Part shown: positions 26,558 through 39,700 of the stretch, one piece after another | Numbering within the stretch: the first letter of the stretch is position 1 | How the letters are laid out: each line of letters begins with the position of its first letter | From: Aptenodytes patagonicus | Taxonomy: Eukaryota; Chordata; Aves; Sphenisciformes; Spheniscidae | Direction of reading: 5' to 3' | DNA length: 64,000 nt | Assembly (NCBI RefSeq): GCF_965638725.1 | Contig: NC_134949.1 | Location: forward strand, 84,350,017 to 84,414,016 | The notes under the pieces: model-generated | The model's database searches: none | The model's input: only the letters and a program-made list of their open reading frames with translations | What the model was told of the DNA's origin: nothing | Translations under genes and position numbers: made by a program

Positions 26558-26561
<4 letters not shown>

Positions 26562-26601
<40 letters not shown>

Positions 26602-26635
26602 TGATATAGATATATATATAGAGAGATATATATAT
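26562..26635. repeat. TA-rich microsatellite
   Basis: An uninterrupted (TA)n run of about 38 bp from 26562, followed by interrupted TA/GATA-rich sequence to about 26635. It lies exactly at the 5' truncation point of CR1 copy A. Confidence 0.95.
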
Positions 26636-26647
26636 AGTGTCAATGAG

Positions 26648-26653
26648 TTTATT
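26648..26653 (-). promoter_or_regulatory. Candidate GALNT8 polyadenylation signal
   Basis: AATAAA on the minus strand, 911 bases beyond the GALNT8 stop, where a 3' UTR end is plausible. The TA repeat and CR1 begin just after it. No transcript evidence; other variant signals closer to the stop cannot be excluded. Confidence 0.3.
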
Positions 26654-27563
26654 TTACAGGAGTTCCCTTTAACAAATAAGCATAAGTCTTAGGAGTGATT
26701 ACTCTAAGAAGTAGGACAGCAAGTTCCACCTAACCCTATTTCTACAAGAACTCATATCGTGTCTACCGGGAAGTTGCCTCCCATTAGCAACTCATGCCAT
26801 ATTTTACTCAGTTTCTCCGACAGACATGTGCTATTGCGTTGGCCTTGTATTAGTTTGTGAAAACCACTGAGTTGAATCCCCTTGTTTCCAAGGGGACTTT
26901 ATCCATGCTGTCAGCTGGCTAGCACAAACTAATGTCATGTAGGTAAACATAAAACAGCCTTAGTGTGGCACACTGCTGAATCTAATAAACTTCACTGAGA
27001 AACTGAATTATGTTTAGGCAATTTATAGGGACAGAAGAACAAGGGTGTATTTCATTTCACCCACTAGCATAAGCACATCTTGACAAGAAGTTTTGCGTTA
27101 TCTATATGACACAAGACAAGAAAAATGGTCCAATTCAGCCTGAGATAAACTCTGTGTACAAGAGAAAGTCAGACCCGCTTTCGTTTCTTCTGAATTTTCA
27201 TATCTAACCAAAATGCCAAAGTTAGAAAATTAGAGACCTTACATGGGTCTTTCATTAATGAGCAGATAGGCACTTCTAAAGGACAACATAAGGAACTCAG
27301 GTGCGTTGAAACACTCATAGGTGTAACTGCTTCTTTCTGGTCGTAACAAAAGAGAGCAAAGACAATCCCCCTCCTAACTGAGGAAACTCAGGGGGGTGAT
27401 GCCCCAAGAATGCAATGAGATGAACTTGCATCCTTGTGTGAATAGCTCATAGCTCCTGCGATAACTAATACATCATAAAATCCCGTGTAAACAAACTCTT
27501 GAAATCATTGCTTCCACTGCTGTGTTATGAACATAGCAATTTTCAAGGAAAAATGTCCTCTAG
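26654..27563 (-). other. GALNT8: Probable GALNT8 3' UTR
   Basis: Sequence between the GALNT8 stop codon and the first clear AATAAA on that strand. It contains no ORF of interest and no recognised repeat. The assignment as 3' UTR rests only on position. Confidence 0.35.
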
Positions 27564-27743
27564 TCAATGCTTTGAGTACTGTGTCTTCTGTTCCAGGTCT
27601 TTTGTCTTTCCCCAGTCCTTAACTGTGTGTTGGATATTCCACCTTTGTCCTGTGCAGGTCCGCATTACAAGTCTGTATGAAACTGGATTTTCTGCTGTGA
27701 TTTCGAGGCATCTTTTAGTGCTCCTGTTGATTACGGCTGATCC
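27564..27743 (-). CDS. GALNT8: GALNT8 coding exon 11 (last)
   Basis: The acceptor TTTTGTAG precedes GGA TCA GCC; the exon runs 59 codons to TGA. It encodes the last lectin repeat: [14 protein letters not shown] at the start, then [16 protein letters not shown]. It starts in phase 0, as exon 10 requires. The final 17 or so residues, rich in K and Q, are a divergent tail. Confidence 0.92.
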   Translation of the reverse strand, partial: GSAVINRSTKRCLEITAENPVSYRLVMRTCTGQRWNIQHTVKDWGKTKDLEQKTQYSKH

Positions 27744-30700
27744 CTACAAAAGGAAAGGAAATATGAGAGAAGCTGAGGGCTTATAAATTTAGTGCTCAGT
27801 CAGGAAGCAACTCTTTTGGCCTCTACAAATGTGTCTGAGAAACACTAGTAGGTCACAGACCTGAAAGAAAAATGTGTTTTCCTCAGGTTAATGACGCATG
27901 ACAGCTTATGGAACTCTCCAAGGCATATTAAAATATATTTAGAGGTTTATTTTGTGTCTGTTTTGTTGGAGTTGGGGGAGAGGGGGAGTCGTGTTTGTTT
28001 TTTGTGGGGTGTTCGGGGGTTTTTTTACAGTTCAAAAAATCATTTTAGTAAATTTTAATACTGCATCCTGTTTTGAAAGAAGAGAGTTAATGACAGGTAA
28101 GAGAATATTGATCTCTTATCTTTAAGTCAATATTTCAGTACCAACTATTGTGAATGGGGTGGGCTGTGATTAAGTCAACTCAACACGCTGGAAATGGGCT
28201 CCAGAACAAACAGGATCTTAAACAACTCCTTCAGGCAGCCAGTTGCTTCACTATGATAATGCTCAATGCACATAAGGAACTGAAGGTTTACTTTTAAGGT
28301 GGGTCTAAATCTTCCAGAAACACACCTGCAACTTCTTCTAAGTTTTGTAGTTACAGACGAGACTAAAGATAAAGGAAATCCCATGTTAGCAGAAGTTCTG
28401 CAGACCACGTAGGTCTGTATTATTTGGTGCACATCACTGAAACCTTTGTCTTTCACCAATTCAACTCCTCTGTTCTCTACCACTCTCTCACAAGATTTGT
28501 CTCCTGCTTACTTTTTCACTGAGGGATACAGTAAGCAAGCCCACACAGTACACACAAAATTAATTAATTATTAATTACATAAAGCTAATAAGGTTTGAAC
28601 TGCCTGAGAGGGGAGAAGCTGCATGGCTTCCTTTCCCACCTCTCCCTCCATCATTATCGCTGCTGCCTGTTTATGCTGCCCCAACAGAGGGGCAGTATCT
28701 GTCTTAGAATACCTGACTAAGCTAGTATTATCATATTCTGTATTCAGAGGCACTGAATACAGAATATGAAAGTATCACTTGGGATCTTAAGCATGTCAGC
28801 ATCGGCTGTCATAAATCCTGCACAAATGGAGACAAGTGAACATGGCGTGAAGGCTCTAATCGACAGCTGTAACCTGAGCTCTGAAAGGATGAACCTAGCC
28901 TGATCTCCAACAAGGATTTTCATGCTCGGACACTGGTACAGAAGATGGTACCAGAGAGTGAGCAGGACAAGGCATGAGCCCGCTTTTTCCCTAAGACCAA
29001 CAGGTCCCATGAGGAGGCTGAGAAGAGAGATGGTGGACAGTGCAGAGAGTTCACAATGTATAGTCAGACCATCAAAAGCAACAGAGCCACCTGGGCTTGC
29101 ACATTCCCTGCCCATTAGCTGAACTGTGATAACTGAGCAAGTGAGTGTTTTTAGTTGGCCCAGCTAAAAATTAAAAGACTTAAACCGTTAAGTAAAAGGC
29201 TTAAACCAGCTGATTCCACCAAGACTGACAGACAGTTGGAGGACAAATAAGCGGCTATGGTTCAGACAACAAGTGAGAACTGGTTAAATTCTGGCAACTC
29301 AGTCAGCTTCAGTTGTGTGACCATCTCCTTGTGTTTAACATCACACACCCCTGAAGACTCAATCAGCTTCACCGTAGCTCTTACAGTGGCACCTGCAAGT
29401 CTTGAAATTGAGGCAACGTTATTCAGAAGCAAACTGCTTTGCAAGGAAAGTGTCTAAGGATTCATTATAATGGGAAATTATTATTATTGAAATATGGGGA
29501 TATAGAAATCCACCTACCTGCTTAAAATCCCAGTGCAAATTCAGGCCTTTATTCACAGCTGTGTCACATTGCTCTAAAACTGGCAGGTCCCCATCCCCAG
29601 GGTCTGTTAGGCATCTATCAACTGTATTCCGTCGGGCACGTAAACCTCCTACATACATTTCTCCAGTGCTGTGATATAAGATGTGCTGAAAGGGAAGGTG
29701 ACACCACTGTCAGTGAACTAAGATACCAGGGAAATCTCATCAGCAAATGATAGCAAACTGTTCCAAAACTGATACTGAGAGGTATCAGCTGTATAGCACC
29801 AGCATTCACTGATCTCTCAGTAATTAAACCAGGATGAATTTAACCCTATACCACACCTTTCTGCTTTCCAGTGAAAAAAAGCAAGATGCTTACAATTGAA
29901 TGGTAACCCTTAGCTTCCCTCCTACTGAGAGGACAGGCAGTGAGGTGTGAGGAAGAGCTCCACCTCTCTCCCATTCTTCCCACTGATCTATTAATCAACA
30001 AGGTCAATCAGTATCAACTTGAGGTCTCACAATTTTTTGGCAAGGCTAAACCAAAAGCCTTGGTTTAATGCACTTAGATCTCCACGGGAACCTGCTCTGC
30101 TGCCAGTTGCACTGGGGAGCAGAATTTAATGAAATAAAGGTTAATATTCCCCTTTAGATAGCACAGAGATAATAGTTTTGAAGCGCCTATTTCATGGCCC
30201 TGTGGAGGCTTGAAAGGAACAGTTAGCAACAGCTCATATGTGAAGATCTGACCAGTTGCTTGCGTTACCTGTGGTGAGTATGCATGACAGGGATACATAA
30301 TTGGTGTGTTTCCAGGGACAGGGCCTTGATCAATACAGATGTCTTCTTTCAATGTGTTTTTCATCTGCAGAATAAAACAGGAAATTTACTGTGAGGAGCA
30401 GCAATCCTGTTTTCAACTCCTCGCCGCTAATTTTAGAAACTGTCCTGAGAGCAAGGCTAGTTTACTCAGAGCTCTGCATTGAATCCTGAAGTGGAAGATA
30501 CAATATGGGTTTAGAAAAGAAATCTCAGATTACCTTTGTAGAAATGATTCATCACAGCAAAAATCAAAAGCAAATCTAAGGTCCTTCAAAGACTCATCAA
30601 CATCATGCCATGTAGCACCATGTAAGAAGTCACCAGGCAACTCCAAACAGGTGAGTATCACTGCCCAGTTCTAGCAAGCTATGCAAGCTTGGGTCTAGAA

Positions 30701-33700
30701 AATGCCTACCTATATTAAGAAGCCACTGCAGCCTGGATGATTAGTTTTCTCTTTCGCAAACAGTGGCCTGACTTCCAATGCATTACATGCTATCTTGATT
30801 CATGTCTGCATGCTTTCCAAATTATCCTGCTAATCTCTGCAGAAAAAATCCATATAGTCCATTGAAAAATTCAGGCCCTTACAAGAAGACACTGATCCGT
30901 TCTTGTTGATCAATAGATGAGTTTTGCATGCAGTAAAAAAATGCATGTTAAGCACTTTCCCAAACTACTGTTGTGCTGCCATCAGTACATACACAATAAC
31001 CACAGTTTAGAAATTCTAGATTGATGACTAGTATGAAAAAGCCTTTAGAAAGCTTCAGTGTCTAGAAAGACATGTAAAAGTCTTTTTAAAGTTTCTAGGA
31101 AAACATATCATAATCAGCAAAACAGTGTTCACAACAATTCTTCATAACAGTAGAGCTAATTAGTTGTTCCATATTTCAAATAAACAGACTCAATACTTAC
31201 TGTTCCATAGCCAACAATGTTGGGAAGAACTATTAAATTGGGGTAAATGTTTTTTATGTACCAGTCAAAGCCTTTACAGTTCAGTTTTTTCCTTAGCTCT
31301 TTTCTGGAAGAAACATCTCCAAAGTCTATTCCAGGATTCTGCAAGAACAACATATTTCAGAACATTATGGTGGTCTGAGAAACTAGGGAAAATACAGACT
31401 TATTTCTCCATATTGTCTATTCATAACATAAAAAATACCTTTAAAAGTTCATTAAAAAAAAAAAACCTCTGTATTTTTTAAACTTCAGAATTTCAGAACA
31501 TGTTTGCCTAGAGGCACCAATGAATTACTGAAAAACTAACTTTATGTTATGACTTCATAAATATAAAGAATATCAAAGTTACATATGGCTAGGGAGTAGT
31601 TTTCATACTGACAAACAAAATCTAGCTCAAAGTGAAAAATAGGACAGAACTTGTTAACAACCTTAGCTTGATCAATGATCTGTTGACTGTGACACTCATC
31701 TCATATGGGAGCAATCAAGATTCAAACTATTGTTTCCAAGACTATGTAACTTCTTATGCAAAGTGGAACGGCTCCAGCAGGAAAGTTTGACGGGAATCAG
31801 TCCAACAGGAGCTTACACCCTGTCTTTAAGCAGTTCTGTAAAATGTAGTCTGTGACCTGAATAAGTTAGGTTAGGAATTTCAAATAGGCTTGTACATCCC
31901 AGAGAAAAGGGGTCTTTAAAGGTGAAGAAGTTTTATGCAAGTTTCGTTCATTGCTAAAACTGATACTTGCGTTCCTACCAATGGATTAGTTTTTGATGAG
32001 TAGCATTTTCAGATGAAAAATTCCAAATATTTACAGTAAAAGTTAATTAATGGGGAAGGAAAGAGGATTCTTCTGAAGTTTTAATTCATGTTATATCACT
32101 ATATATTTTAATTTGTTTCCTTAATATCTATTCAAGAAAACACAAGGAGGTGGGAGGCTATTCTTTCTTTGTTAAAGATTCATAAATCCACTCAAGTGCA
32201 GGCTGGAAAAATTCATACAGGTTTTTTTTTATTAACTGAAATTATCAATACTCAAAAGACCTGGTCTTGACACTTCCAGTATCTTCAACAGTTTCTGCTG
32301 GAGAAAAGTTAAAACCATATTCAGAAGTCCTGAAGTCAATCAAAAGGGAATAAAAACCCTGTAATTTAAAGGATTTAGATTATTATTATCAAAGTTCTTA
32401 ATTTTCTGGTATTACCATTTTTCATCCTTCCAAGGATGCTATAAGTCTTTCCCCTTTTTCTTCCAGGAAAACAAAAGCAGAACTTTGGGCTACAGAGGGG
32501 AGAGCTCACTTAATAAAAGTTGTTGCGTATGTGATGAAGAGCAATTGAATTCTCTATTTAAAGTTCAATTTTGCTCATTTAAAAGATATTCAGGGACACC
32601 CAGATCACTAGACACATGCTCTTTCATGCAAAACTATGAATATTCCAGGTAAAATATGCCCTACTTTCCCTAAAAAAGTTAAAATACATGTTAAACAATT
32701 TCATTTTATATTCTTTAAGCTAGGCATCAGCTCTTGGTCTAAGCCTAAGAGAAACATATCTATGATCATGGCTCTTGGATGCCATCCATATCAATAATTA
32801 TTAACATATCAATATTATTTTTTTTTTTCACAGTGATTCTTATAACCACACTATGCCTCTTTTTGTGTGACCACATGCTCTTATTTGACCACTTTTAGAC
32901 TTTGGATTCCAATTTGAAACACAGAGAAACACTGCCACCTCAATTGGAAGATTCCATGCAAAGTAGACCATGTACTTGTATTCATCCATCCACACTTCAG
33001 CTACCCGCAAGGCATTGCGTTTCACCATGATGCTCAAGTCTGGCAAGTAAGGCTTGTGAGGTCTTTCCAAATGAGCAATTCTTGAACAGGGCAGCACTTC
33101 TACTTTACCTCCACACTGCCAGGCCTAGGTCAAGAAGAAAGAATTTGAGGTGAAGTTGCCTATTTATTCAAACTCTGCACTTTTTGTTAAAGTGCTCCCA
33201 TTTCTGCTCCCCCCCACTCCTTCACCAGATGAACTGGCAGGCCTTCAACATTCAAAGCTCTATTTCCTGGCTTGAGTGAATGAAAGGAATTTTTCAATAC
33301 CTTTCATTTCTACTGTGTGTAGCCCTATCACAGATTCAGGAGAGTAAAGGCATGTTCTTTCTTCTTTTTCTTTGCCATCACCATTAACAAAACTACTCAC
33401 CAGTTTCCTGTGACAAGGCACTCAGATCAATTGGCATAGATGCTCTAAGACAAACTGGTACATACCTCCAACTGATCTCCCTAGGAGCTAGACTGCTAAA
33501 TACTGTGGTGGTTATGGGCCTGAATCGTTCAGAAGCAGTGACATTGCCCGGGACGTGCCAAGAGCAAAACTGGTCCTGCAAAATCCTACACACTAGGGAG
33601 AATTCAAGAGAAAGAAAAAATCCAGTGGATTCCTGGAAAATATCTACATGGAATTCAGAGGGATACCTAAGCAGGCCACAACCAATGCTTCAAAAGTACC

Positions 33701-36700
33701 GAAGGTCCAGGACAAACACACCCATCCTGACTACACATAAACCAATATAAGTGTGGAAGCTTTTCAAAAGGCAAGCAGCTATGCAGAACTGAACTCAAGC
33801 TGGCAAGTCCACATGGCACTGCACAATGCAGATTTATTGTGCTAGTTTAGGTATCACCACACAATGCTCCACTGAAGGAAGTGCTATAGACTTCCTTCAC
33901 ATCTTCACATTACATTTTCCAGGGCTGGCAGCTGGCTAAGGAAAAATGTAAGAGACTGCTTGCTTGCTAACCAAGCATATTTAACACAAGAAACTCTCAG
34001 GGTGCAAATAAACAGAGATCTTTAATACTATTTTTACAGTCAATTTTCAGAGCAGCTTTGTGTCTTAACTGAACTGATTCTCCATTGTTTTCACCTCCAG
34101 CATTTGTGTAAATGACTACAGGCATACATTGCCTCCACTGTGAATGGTGCAGGGCAATAAAGTGTAAATGTATTTTCAAGCAACAGAACTGAAATATTAA
34201 TTCACTGAAATTAATACACAACCTGCCTCATATGACGTGAGGTGATGACATGTGACATTTCAATCTCACAGACAGAATCTGAAGCATGGGGTCTTTGGCC
34301 ATGTCCACCACGAGTAATGGAGAAATGTGTTGACATCTCCAATATAGTATCAACCCAAGTTAGTACATCCACGTGACTCAGTGTGGTGCCTCACACACAG
34401 GGGCTTTGTTTAACATAGGATTTAGCATGTTTGGAAGACTGTTGCTATATTTCCTCTTGATGGTCTCTTCTACAAATCAAAAAAACTCATTTAGGCCTAT
34501 CTCTGCTATAATGTCACACATTGCAGGAACTCTGTTTGTTCTCTTTCCTTTCCTTCAGAGTCTTCAATTGCTCCACATCTTTCCTCATGTATGGTCCCAG
34601 AACTCAAAACACAACTCCAGAAGAGAACTTAGCAGTAGAAGAGAAGGATCATCAATGCCATCCTTTCCCATCCAGATGCATGGCCATGTTGATCTATACA
34701 AAGTCTGTTACTCCCAGTTCTTTTCTAGCTGGATGTTCCCCAACCTGCACCTCTGTTTCTCCTTCCTCATGTTTCTCCTAATTACTGCTGTTTTTCTTCT
34801 TTGCACAAAGCATGCTACCCTGTTATAGAAAAAAAAAAACTAGACTTGTTTGACATGGTTTGTTCAGGCAAATGTATATTGTCTGTATTATCTTTTATGT
34901 GGTTAGTAATAGATACCAGAATAAAAAAGAAAAAGTTGTAAGAACATGAGAAAATGCCCATGCTGGACCAACAGTCCATCTAGCCTAATATTCTGTATCC
35001 CGCAGTGACTGCAAACTTATTCCTGGGGAAGATTAAGAACAAGACAAGTACATATGTTACCTCTCACAGCCCCCAATTATTTTCAGGTCAGGGGACTTTC
35101 TGCATATTCCCGTGATTCACTTTTGTTTATTAACTCTGAGTAGGTTTTTCTTACATAACTGTTCAGTCTCCCCATGAATGGCTGCAAGTTTTTAAGACCC
35201 ACAATGCTCTTTGGAAGGAGCTCTGCTCCTGGTCTGTTGGTCTGGTCTGCTACTGGAAGAATGCAGTACCTCCTCCTCATGTTTATTTTGAAACGCGTTA
35301 CTAACTTCTTTCAAAGTCCCCTAGTTTTCATATTTACAGAGAAAGAGAATAATCAAACCCTTTTTTCCTAGACATTTAAGTCTTGCTAACAGGTTTATAA
35401 TTCTCACGTCCTACCATCTTTTCTCTTCTTTATAGAGATAAGCGCTGTATTCATTTTTTTTCTTCTCAGGTCTTCTTGAATATCTCCAACTACCATTACT
35501 TTTAAAAAATACTCATCAATAGAATTTTTAGTGTTTTCACATGTTCCCTAATAACTGAGGACACTCCAGATAAAACTATTCTGGAAAAAAAAAAAAGCCT
35601 CCATTCTTGATTTGAAGACATCCAAAGTTGAAGAACACATTACTTTCTAGGGCAGACAGCCCTGTTTCTGGTTTTGTTTTGTTTTGTTTTGTTTCCTAAT
35701 ACATAACTTCATTTAACTTGATCTTATCTTATTCTTCTGCCGAGCCAAGAGACGTATACCTTAAATTTGTGCAGAGAACCACATCTTGCGAGATTCAGTA
35801 TTTCCTCACTGAACTAGGATTTTGTGTCAGGAGTCAAAATCCTTAAGAAATATCAACAAAAGCCTCCTGATGAGCCTGAAACACTTTTGGAAATCTATCA
35901 CTTCCCTTTGGTACCCCAAATAAAACAGAATTGTTCTGAAATATTAACCCATGCTTTGGACAACAACCAGTGGCCTGAGTGCTTTCAAAAAAATCACATA
36001 CTAATTTTCACTGTCTTTCAGAAAAATATGAAAAAATAGGCTTACCCTCAGGCCAAGTTCCACATTTTCTCCTCCATATATGTGCATTCCACCATCCAGT
36101 ACACCAATCTCACCCAGAAATTTCCTATCTGCAGCAAGAATCCCCATTATAGATGGGCTCCTGGAGAACCAAACAAGCAAAATTAGAAAGAAGCAACAAC
36201 GATGGAAATAAAGTAAAGTCAATTAGCCATCAATCACCTCTTGAACTTCCAGTTATATTCAAGAGAGAGTAACAGATTTAATTCAGAACAACACATGGAT
36301 CAACATTAAAGAATCCAGAATACAGCAAATAAACTTGATCAATGGTCTAAAAAGTATGTTCTAATATTTTTTAAAGAATTATATCTATTTTGAGAGGAGA
36401 TGTAACAATAATTTTCACATATTTAAAACCAGAAGAAAGAAATCAGATTAAACTGCAGCAAGGAAGAATTAGGTTGGACATTATGAAATATTACCTAACA
36501 TTAAGGAAACTTAAACACTAAAGCCTGTTGCCAAGGGGGATTGTGGAATCACTGTCAGTTGAGGTTTTGAAAGAGAGATGAGATGATTGCCTGGCAGGAC
36601 CAATTCCACTGTAGATGAATCCATCCTAGAGGCAGGGGAAAGGGGACTGAAAGAGGATTTGGTGCTGTGCTGAGTTTGGCTGGGGTAGAGTTAATTTTCT

Positions 36701-39700
36701 TCATAGTAGCTCGTATGGGGCTATGTTTTGGATTTGCGCTGGAAACAGTGTTGATAACACAGGGATGTTTGCGTTACTGCTGAGCAGTGCTTACACACAG
36801 TCAAGGCCTTTTCTGCTTCTCACCCCACCCCACCAGCGAGTAGGCTGGGGGTGCACAAGAAGCTGGGAGGGGACACAGCCAGGAGAGCTGACCCAAATTG
36901 ACCAAAGGAATGTTCCATACCATATGACGTCATGCTCAGCATATAAAGCTGGGGGAAGAAGAAAGAAGAGGCGGACATTCGGAGTGATGGCGTTTGTCTT
37001 CGCAAGTAACCGTTACGCGTGATGGAGCCCTGCTTTCCTGGAGATGGCTGAACACCTGCCTGCCGATGGGAAGCAGTGAATGAATTCTTTGTTTTGCTTT
37101 GCTTGCGTGCACGGCTTTTGCTTTCCCTATTAAACTGTCTTTATCTCAACCCACGAGTTTTCTCACTTTTACCCTTCTGATTCTCTCCCCCATTCCACTG
37201 CGGGGGGAGTGAGCGAGCGGCTGTGTGGTGCTTAGTTGCCAGCTGATGTTAAACCACAACAGGTGCTCTTTTGATATCCCCATTCTCTATGATCAAACCC
37301 GCTTCTATTTTCTCTGGTCTAAGAATTGTGGACACCCCCCCTGAAATATTCTTTAAGCTACATTTGGCTTGCTTTCATTCCATTCTCCTGCTTGAACTTT
37401 TAATGCTCACTGTATAATGTTTTTAATACATACAGGTGCCAGTTTCACCCATAGTTCCTTATCTAGGTATCTGTGCAGCCTTATCTCCAATGCTTGGCTA
37501 CCAGCTGTAGTAGTATACGAATGAAGAAATCTGCCATCTCATCTGACAAACACAGTACATTATTTTCAAATATTTTCACGGTGCCTTTCCTCCTCAAGGT
37601 CTACATAGTAAATTTTAAAGCCCTTTATATAAATAACTATAGTGGATTAACCTTGGCTGGCTGCCACCAGGTGCCCATGAAGCCACTCTCTCATTCCCCT
37701 TCTGAGCAACACAGAGGAAGATGAAAAAGCTCATGGGTCAAGATAAGGATAGGGACGTCATTCACCAGTTACCATCACCAGCAAAATAGACTCAACTTGG
37801 GGAAAACTAATTTAATTTATTGCCAATTTAAAATAAAGGAGGATAGTGAGAGAGACAAAACCAAAACTAAACCACCTTCCCTCCATCCCCCCTTCTTTCC
37901 AGGTTCAACTTCGCTCCTGACTCTTCTACCTCCTCCCCCTACCCTGAGCAGGGCATGGGGATGGAAAATGGGGGTTCTAGTCAGTTCATAACACTTCATC
38001 TCTGCCACTCTTTCTTCCTCACACTTTTCCGCTGCTCCAGCGTGGGGTCCTCCCATGGGATACAGTCCTTCATGATCTGCTCCAACATGGGTCCTTCCCA
38101 TGGGCTACAGTTCTTCAAGAACTGCTCCAGAATGGGTCCTTTTCCACGGAGTACAGTTCTTCAGAAGAAGACTGCTCCAGCATGGGTCCCACACAGGCTG
38201 CAGTTCTTGCCAGTAAACATGCTCCTGCCTGAGCATTTCTCCACGAGCTACGGCTCCTGCCAGGAGCCTGCTCCAGCGTGGGCTCTCCACAGGTTGTATC
38301 TTCCTTCAGGGCATATCCACCTCCTCTGGTGTGGGGTCCTCCATGGGCTGTCATGCGGATATCTGCTCCAGCATGGTCTTCCATGGGCTGCTGTGTGTAT
38401 ATCTGCTCTGGCATGGTCCTCCACAGGCTGCTGTGTGGATATCTGGCCAGCATGGTCCTCCACACACTGCAGGGGGGCAACCTGCTTCACCATGGTCTTC
38501 TCCATGGGCTGCAGGGGAATCTCTGCTCCGGTGCCTGGAGCACCTCCTCCACCTCCTTCTTCACCATGGTCTTCTCCATGGGCTGCAGGGGAATCTCTGC
38601 TCCGGTGCCTGGAGCACCTCCTCCACCTCCTTCTTCACTGAACTCAGTGTCTGTAGGGCTGTTTCTCTTAGATTTCTTCCTCATTCCTCTCACTCACAGC
38701 TGCTGCGCAGCATTTTTTACCCTATCTTAAAGAGATTATTGCTGAGGTATCACCAGCGTTGCTGATTGGCTCAGCTTTAGCCAGCACCATGTCCATTTTG
38801 GAGCCAGCTGGAACTGGCTGTGTCCAACATGGGGGCAGCCCCTCACCTCTTCTCACAGAAGACATCCCTGCAGCCTCCCCCACTACCAAAACCTTGCCAT
38901 GTAAACCCAATAAAATAAGATAGGACTAGAAAAAACTGATTACTATATCTTATCTCTTGTTAGGTTTTTTTTGTTTGATAGAGCGTTATTAATTGCTAAG
39001 GACAGGCAACAACATCTGACATCCTTGTAGAACAAGGAAACAAATGGGTTTATATATTCAGCATGAGATGGCTGCTGGTATCATAGTACCAGCAACCATC
39101 TTGTGTTGAATATATAAACTAATCCGAGCAGTTAAAGAAGGCATCAGGAACAGAAGCAAATATATTGGATCCTAAGCCTAGCAGTAAGGGGTCACTTTAG
39201 GTATAACAGCTGTGTGTATCATGTTCATGTCTTTTTCTTGCTTTTGTGTGATACACAAGTGATAAGGGCTGAAAAAGGCTGCCCAAGATTACTGTAATCA
39301 TATGTCACTTTGACATCTCCAAAGAAAGAACTGCACAACTTGAATCCATGTGAGTCCTCACAGCTCAGACATGCAATTGTCCAGCAAAGTTGTGAGATTC
39401 ACTCCATATTGTTGGGCAAGCATGGAGAGGGGCCACAATTCACGTTGTACAGTCAATAAATATTGCTACCACACTCCTAGCTAAGGAACACAAGACAGAA
39501 AAATCAATGACTCGGGGGTCGCCTGAAAATCTGACAGCAGGATCAGCACAGGGCAGATTCTGTAATACAACCCTGCAACTGGTGTACTGAGATTTTCAGG
39601 GCTGCTAAAGAACCCACACTTCCAAACCAACTATCTAGATACAATGTGCTTCATAGATATCTCTCCCACCACCTATGAAACATCTTCTTCCCTCTGCTAG

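Larger units (their letters stand above)
23386..26560 (-). mobile_element. Young CR1 LINE, copy A, nearly full length
   Basis: A CR1 retrotransposon on the minus strand. Its 3' end is at 23386 with three TAGAATCA-type 8-bp repeats (the reverse complement of the ATTCTATG repeats typical of CR1). It carries a 3' UTR, an open ORF2, a short spacer and the end of ORF1. It breaks off inside ORF1 next to a TA microsatellite at about 26562. It lies about 1 kb beyond the GALNT8 stop, in the same orientation. Few differences from copy B suggest that both inserted recently relative to the other CR1 pieces here. Confidence 0.93.

Noticed and set aside
28175-29115. Minus-strand ORFs as possible last exon of GALNT8
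   Set aside because: None opens in phase 0 after a proper acceptor with a CLE...C...W lectin pattern. The true last exon was found at 27743-27564.
36723-37022. 99-codon ORF (and its 85-codon equivalent at 16458-16715)
   Set aside because: Both lie inside solo LTRs across the promoter region; they are not retroviral genes.
37955-38641. 228-codon plus-strand ORF and overlapping ORFs of 144-150 codons
   Set aside because: They are translations of the tandem repeats in the LTR, open in several frames at once, and match no protein family.
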